From the NCBI RefSeq assembly GCF_023509015.1, contig NZ_CP094975.1:875501-939500 (forward strand): DNA of 64,000 bases. Reading direction: 5' to 3'. The notes below the pieces were generated by a model that made no database searches, was not told the DNA's origin, and was given only the letters and a program-made list of their open reading frames with translations. Shown in pieces: positions 60,838 through 64,000 of the stretch (positions are counted from its first letter, which is position 1; each line of letters starts with the position of its first letter). A program made the translations under genes and the position numbers. This DNA is from Pseudomonas abieticivorans. GTDB lineage: Bacteria > Pseudomonadota > Gammaproteobacteria > Pseudomonadales > Pseudomonadaceae.

Positions 60838-61179
60838 TCACACTTGGATATCAACCCACAGGCCTTGGCGCGGTTCGTCGTCGATCAGCGGCGCGACGGG
60901 CACGGTGTTGTCGGCGTTGAGCTCATGGCCTGGCACCGGCTGGTGATGCTCGGGGTCGTTGTCGGCCTCTTCGCGGTCGCGGCGCTTGCGCGACTGGCGC
61001 TCGTGCTCTTCGCGCAGCAACTGGGCAGCCTGTTCCCGGTCACGCTGGCGCAGGTCGATGTCGTTGTCGCTTTGCGTCGGCTGCGCGGGCGCCACCGGCG
61101 GGATGTCCGGGCGCGGGCGCACGGGGTCGAGCTGGGAGGTCACGGGCACTGCACTTAAAGGGAGGATCGGCGGCAGCAT
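60838..61179 (-). CDS. Hypothetical protein, Pro-rich start and highly charged middle
   Basis: This 113-aa protein has a proline-rich N-terminal third (PPILPLSAVPVTSQLDPVRP), a charged central helix with many Arg/Glu (REQAAQLLREEHERQSRKRR) and a C-terminus ending LWVDIQV. No domain is recognised. GGAGAC is 5 nt upstream of the ATG. It sits between the 53-aa gene and rapA in an order also typical of other Pseudomonas genomes. Confidence 0.7.
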   Translation of the reverse strand: MLPPILPLSAVPVTSQLDPVRPRPDIPPVAPAQPTQSDNDIDLRQRDREQAAQLLREEHERQSRKRRDREEADNDPEHHQPVPGHELNADNTVPVAPLIDDEPRQGLWVDIQV

Positions 61180-61344
61180 GGGGTAGGTCTCCTGTCGCCA
61201 GTCTGTCGGCTGCGTTGGGGGCGACTTGAACGCCCGGTGGCAAATGTATCGACCACGTCACATAAACAAAGTGCCCGGGGCCTTGCAGGCGCGCGTTCAC
61301 CGCGAATGTGTGCCGTGCTGTGCCTGATTCAACGCGGCGATCGT

Positions 61345-61571
61345 TTCGCGGATAAATCCGCTCCTACCGGCATACCCATCACCCCGCAGGAGCGGACATC
61401 CGCGAAAGCCGCACCGCAGAGCATCAGACACACCGCGCCGCTTTCTTCGCGGATAAATCCGCTCCTACTGGCATACCCATCACCCCGTAGGAGCGGATTC
61501 ATCCGCGAAAGCCATACTGCAGAGCGTCAGACACACCGTGCCGCTTTCTTCGCGGATAAATCCGCTCCTAC
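61345..61571. repeat. REP cluster upstream of rapA
   Basis: TTCGCGGATAAATCCGCTCCTAC starts at 61345, 61446 and 61549 (spacings 101 and 103 bp). The first two are each paired with an inverted GC/TAGGAGCGGA-ATCCGCGAAAGCC arm after the shared linker GGCATACCCATCACCCC. This makes about 2.5 copies of a REP-doublet unit and a degenerate relic from about 61281. The rest of the 61180-61659 gap holds no gene. Confidence 0.85.
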
Positions 61572-61659
61572 TATTATGTATCTGGGTGACGAGAGTCTTT
61601 GGCCCTGCGCGCCCAATCCGTTAACATAGTCGGCTTTTTCAAGGCGGGAGTCAGGCAGC

Positions 61660-64000
61660 ATGGCGCAGCAGTATCAACCGGGGCAACGCTGGATCAGTGA
61701 CAGCGAAGCCGAGCTAGGCCTGGGCACCGTTCTGGCACAGGACGGCCGCTTGCTGACCGTGCTCTATCCGGCCACGGGCGAAACCCGCCAATACGCCCTG
61801 CGCAACGCACCGTTGACCCGCGTACGGTTTTCGCCGGGCGACCAGATCACCCATTTCGAAGGCTGGAAGCTCACCGTCCAGCAAGTCGAGGACGTTGACG
61901 GCCTGCTGGTTTACCACGGCCTGAACGCTCAGAACCAGGCGTGCACCCTGCCTGAGACGCAACTGTCGAACTTCATCCAGTTCCGCCTGGCCAGCGACCG
62001 TTTGTTCGCCGGCCAGATCGACCCGCTGGCCTGGTTCTCGCTGCGTTACAACACCCTGGAACACACCAGCAGGCAGTTGCAGTCCACCCTGTGGGGCCTG
62101 GGTGGCGTGCGCGCCCAACCCATCGCGCACCAGTTGCACATCGCCCGTGAAGTCGCCGACCGGATCGCCCCACGCGTACTGCTGGCCGACGAAGTGGGCC
62201 TGGGTAAAACCATCGAGGCCGGCTTGGTGATCCACCGCCAACTGCTGACCGGCCGCGCCAGCCGCGTGCTGATCCTGGTACCGGAAAACCTGCAGCACCA
62301 GTGGCTGGTGGAAATGCGCCGGCGCTTCAACCTTGAAGTCTCGCTGTTCGACGCCGAACGCTTTATCGAAAGCGACGCCAGCAACCCCTTCGAAGACGCG
62401 CAACTGGCGCTGGTTTCGCTGGAGTGGCTGACCTACGACGAAAAAGCACAGGACGCATTGTTCGCCGCCGGCTGGGACCTGCTGGTGGTCGACGAGGCGC
62501 ACCACCTGGTGTGGCACGAAGAAAAGGCCAGCCCGCAGTACTCGCTGGTGGAGCAACTGGCCGAAGTGATCCCCGGCGTGCTGCTGCTGACCGCGACCCC
62601 CGAGCAACTGGGCCAGGACAGCCACTTCGCGCGCCTGCGCCTGCTGGACCCCAACCGTTTCCACGACCTGCAGGCCTTTCGCGCCGAGAGCGAGAACTAC
62701 CGCCCGGTGGCCGAAGCCGTGCAGGAGCTGCTGGACCAGGGCCGCCTGTCGCCCAAGGCCCACGCCACCATCCACGGTTTCCTGGGTGCCGAAGGCGAAG
62801 CCCTGCTGGCCGCCGTCAACGATGGCGACACTCAAGCCAGCGCGCGGCTGATCCGCGAGTTGCTGGACCGCCACGGCACCGGCCGCGTGCTGTTCCGTAA
62901 CACCCGCGCCGCCGTGCAAGGGTTCCCGGAGCGCAAGCTGCACCCCTACCCGCTGCCGTGCCCCGACCAATACATGGAGTTGCCGCTGGGCGACCACGCC
63001 GAACTGTACCCGGAAGTCAGCTTCCAGGCTCAGGGCGACACCAGCGAAGAAGAACGCTGGTGGCGTTTCGACCCGCGCGTTGAGTGGCTGATCGACACGC
63101 TGAAGATGCTCAAGCGCACCAAGGTGCTGGTCATCTGCGCCCACGCAGAAACCGCCATGGACCTGGAAGACGCCCTGCGCGTGCGCTCCGGCATCCCGGC
63201 CACGGTGTTCCACGAAGGCATGAGCATCCTGGAGCGCGACCGCGCGGCGGCGTACTTTGCCGACGAAGAATTTGGCGCCCAGGTACTGATCTGTTCGGAA
63301 ATCGGCAGTGAAGGTCGTAACTTCCAGTTCTCGCACCACCTGGTGCTGTTCGACCTGCCGTCACACCCCGACCTGCTGGAACAGCGCATCGGCCGCCTGG
63401 ACCGTATCGGCCAGAAGCACATCATCGAACTGCACGTACCGTACCTGCAGAACAGCCCGCAAGAGCGCCTGTTCCAGTGGTACCACCAGGCGTTGAATGC
63501 GTTCCTCAACACCTGCCCGACCGGCAACGCCCTGCAGCATCAGTTTGGCCCACGCCTGCTGCCGCTGCTGGAAAGCGGCGACGACGGCGAGTGGCAAACC
63601 CTGGTGGACGAGGCCCGCGCCGAGCGCGAAACCCTGGAAGCTGACCTGCACAGCGGCCGCGACCGCTTGCTGGAGCTCAATTCCGGCGGCGAAGGCGAAG
63701 GCAAGGCGCTAGTCGAGGCCATCGAAGAGCAGGACGACCAGTTCGCCCTGCCGATCTACATGGAAACCCTGTTCGACGCCTTCGGCATCGACAGCGAAGA
63801 CCATTCCGAGAACGCGCTGATCCTCAAGCCGAGCGAGAAGATGCTCGACGCCAGTTTCCCGCTGGGCGACGACGAAGGCGTGACCATCACCTACGACCGC
63901 CACCAGGCGCTGTCTCGCGAAGACATGCAGTTCATCACCTGGGAACACCCGATGGTGCAGGGCGGCATGGACCTGGTGCTGTCCGGTTCCATGGGCAACA
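61660..64000 (+). CDS. rapA: RNA polymerase-associated ATPase RapA (3' end beyond window)
   Basis: The first about 780 codons of a SWI2/SNF2 protein start at ATG 61660 ([20 protein letters not shown]). Two Tudor-like N-terminal domains come first, then motif [22 protein letters not shown] ([10 protein letters not shown]), LLTATPEQ, and in the second RecA domain [15 protein letters not shown] and IGRLDRIGQ. RapA recycles RNA polymerase after termination. The usual length is about 950 aa, so roughly 170 residues are missing beyond the window edge. Not divided by any frameshift in the visible part. Confidence 0.95.
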   Translation, partial: MAQQYQPGQRWISDSEAELGLGTVLAQDGRLLTVLYPATGETRQYALRNAPLTRVRFSPGDQITHFEGWKLTVQQVEDVDGLLVYHGLNAQNQACTLPETQLSNFIQFRLASDRLFAGQIDPLAWFSLRYNTLEHTSRQLQSTLWGLGGVRAQPIAHQLHIAREVADRIAPRVLLADEVGLGKTIEAGLVIHRQLLTGRASRVLILVPENLQHQWLVEMRRRFNLEVSLFDAERFIESDASNPFEDAQLALVSLEWLTYDEKAQDALFAAGWDLLVVDEAHHLVWHEEKASPQYSLVEQLAEVIPGVLLLTATPEQLGQDSHFARLRLLDPNRFHDLQAFRAESENYRPVAEAVQELLDQGRLSPKAHATIHGFLGAEGEALLAAVNDGDTQASARLIRELLDRHGTGRVLFRNTRAAVQGFPERKLHPYPLPCPDQYMELPLGDHAELYPEVSFQAQGDTSEEERWWRFDPRVEWLIDTLKMLKRTKVLVICAHAETAMDLEDALRVRSGIPATVFHEGMSILERDRAAAYFADEEFGAQVLICSEIGSEGRNFQFSHHLVLFDLPSHPDLLEQRIGRLDRIGQKHIIELHVPYLQNSPQERLFQWYHQALNAFLNTCPTGNALQHQFGPRLLPLLESGDDGEWQTLVDEARAERETLEADLHSGRDRLLELNSGGEGEGKALVEAIEEQDDQFALPIYMETLFDAFGIDSEDHSENALILKPSEKMLDASFPLGDDEGVTITYDRHQALSREDMQFITWEHPMVQGGMDLVLSGSMGN

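Noticed and set aside
61345..61571. Could the repeats near rapA be a CRISPR array
   Set aside because: Units are inverted doublets with identical spacers and match REP sequences found elsewhere in the window. No cas genes are present.
61714..63339. 541-codon minus-strand frame opposite rapA
   Set aside because: rapA motifs are clear on the plus strand. The antisense frame has only low-complexity Gln/Val/Gly sequence.

Overview
This window is a piece of a Pseudomonas chromosome, most likely from the P. fluorescens group. The evidence is uniformly GC-rich coding sequence, REP-type palindromes (GTAGGAGCGGAT-N-ATCCGCGAA and TGTGGGAGC...GCTCCCACA families), and two blocks whose gene order I recognise from P. 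aeruginosa. One is gbuR-gbuA with its NTF2-like protein and two transporters. The other is a FabH-like synthase, hrpA, fadD1, fadD2, a lysophospholipase-like hydrolase, phaJ1 and, further on, rapA. I saw no tRNA, rRNA, IS element, prophage or CRISPR array.

Layout. 0-9.5 kb: an MscS-type channel, then a GntR/UTRA regulator divergent from a six-gene operon. That operon holds a binding protein, an alkaline-phosphatase-superfamily enzyme, two permeases, an ATPase and a HAD phosphatase, and looks like uptake and intracellular dephosphorylation of an organophosphorus compound. TGGTCTAGACCA-like operators lie at both ends of the intergenic region. 9.5-15.2 kb: the guanidinobutyrate (gbu) cluster with a near-perfect palindrome in the divergent promoter. 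15.2-18.6 kb: two small acyl-carrier-like proteins that both lack the phosphopantetheine serine, a 41-codon PA1414-like micro-gene, a second NCS1 transporter and small hypotheticals. 18.6-31.8 kb: housekeeping and accessory genes (DEAD-box helicase, YbdG-like channel, EamA exporter, azoreductase, LysR regulator, hydrolase, cyclophilin, ABC exporter, FemAB-like acyltransferase, OprD porin, KAS III). 32-44.5 kb: hrpA, gamma-glutamylpolyamine synthetase and oxidase, and the fatty-acid genes. 44.5-47.6 kb: an AaeAB/FUSC-type efflux operon.

47.7-60.1 kb is the most unusual part. It is a single minus-strand locus that is visibly more AT-rich in its middle. Transcription order is HlyB-like ABC transporter, HlyD-like adaptor, a membrane-anchored periplasmic protein (gene 4), three tandem copies of a related 265-residue protein, and a 1797-residue RTX protein containing a kexin-like S8 protease and P domain. 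The three copies are spaced exactly 902 bp apart. The repeat unit runs from the 3' end of gene 4 to the 5' end of the giant gene, so each inter-copy junction carries a fossil of both. Both breakpoints share the pentamer GCTTG (+ strand). The middle copy has one in-frame amber codon. The arrangement (secreted enzyme, dedicated exporter, amplified and diversified membrane-anchored partner genes translated before the enzyme) suggests an uncharacterised type I secreted protease/toxin with an immunity- or inhibitor-like family.

60.3-64 kb: three small conserved genes, a REP cluster and the first about 780 codons of rapA, cut by the window edge.
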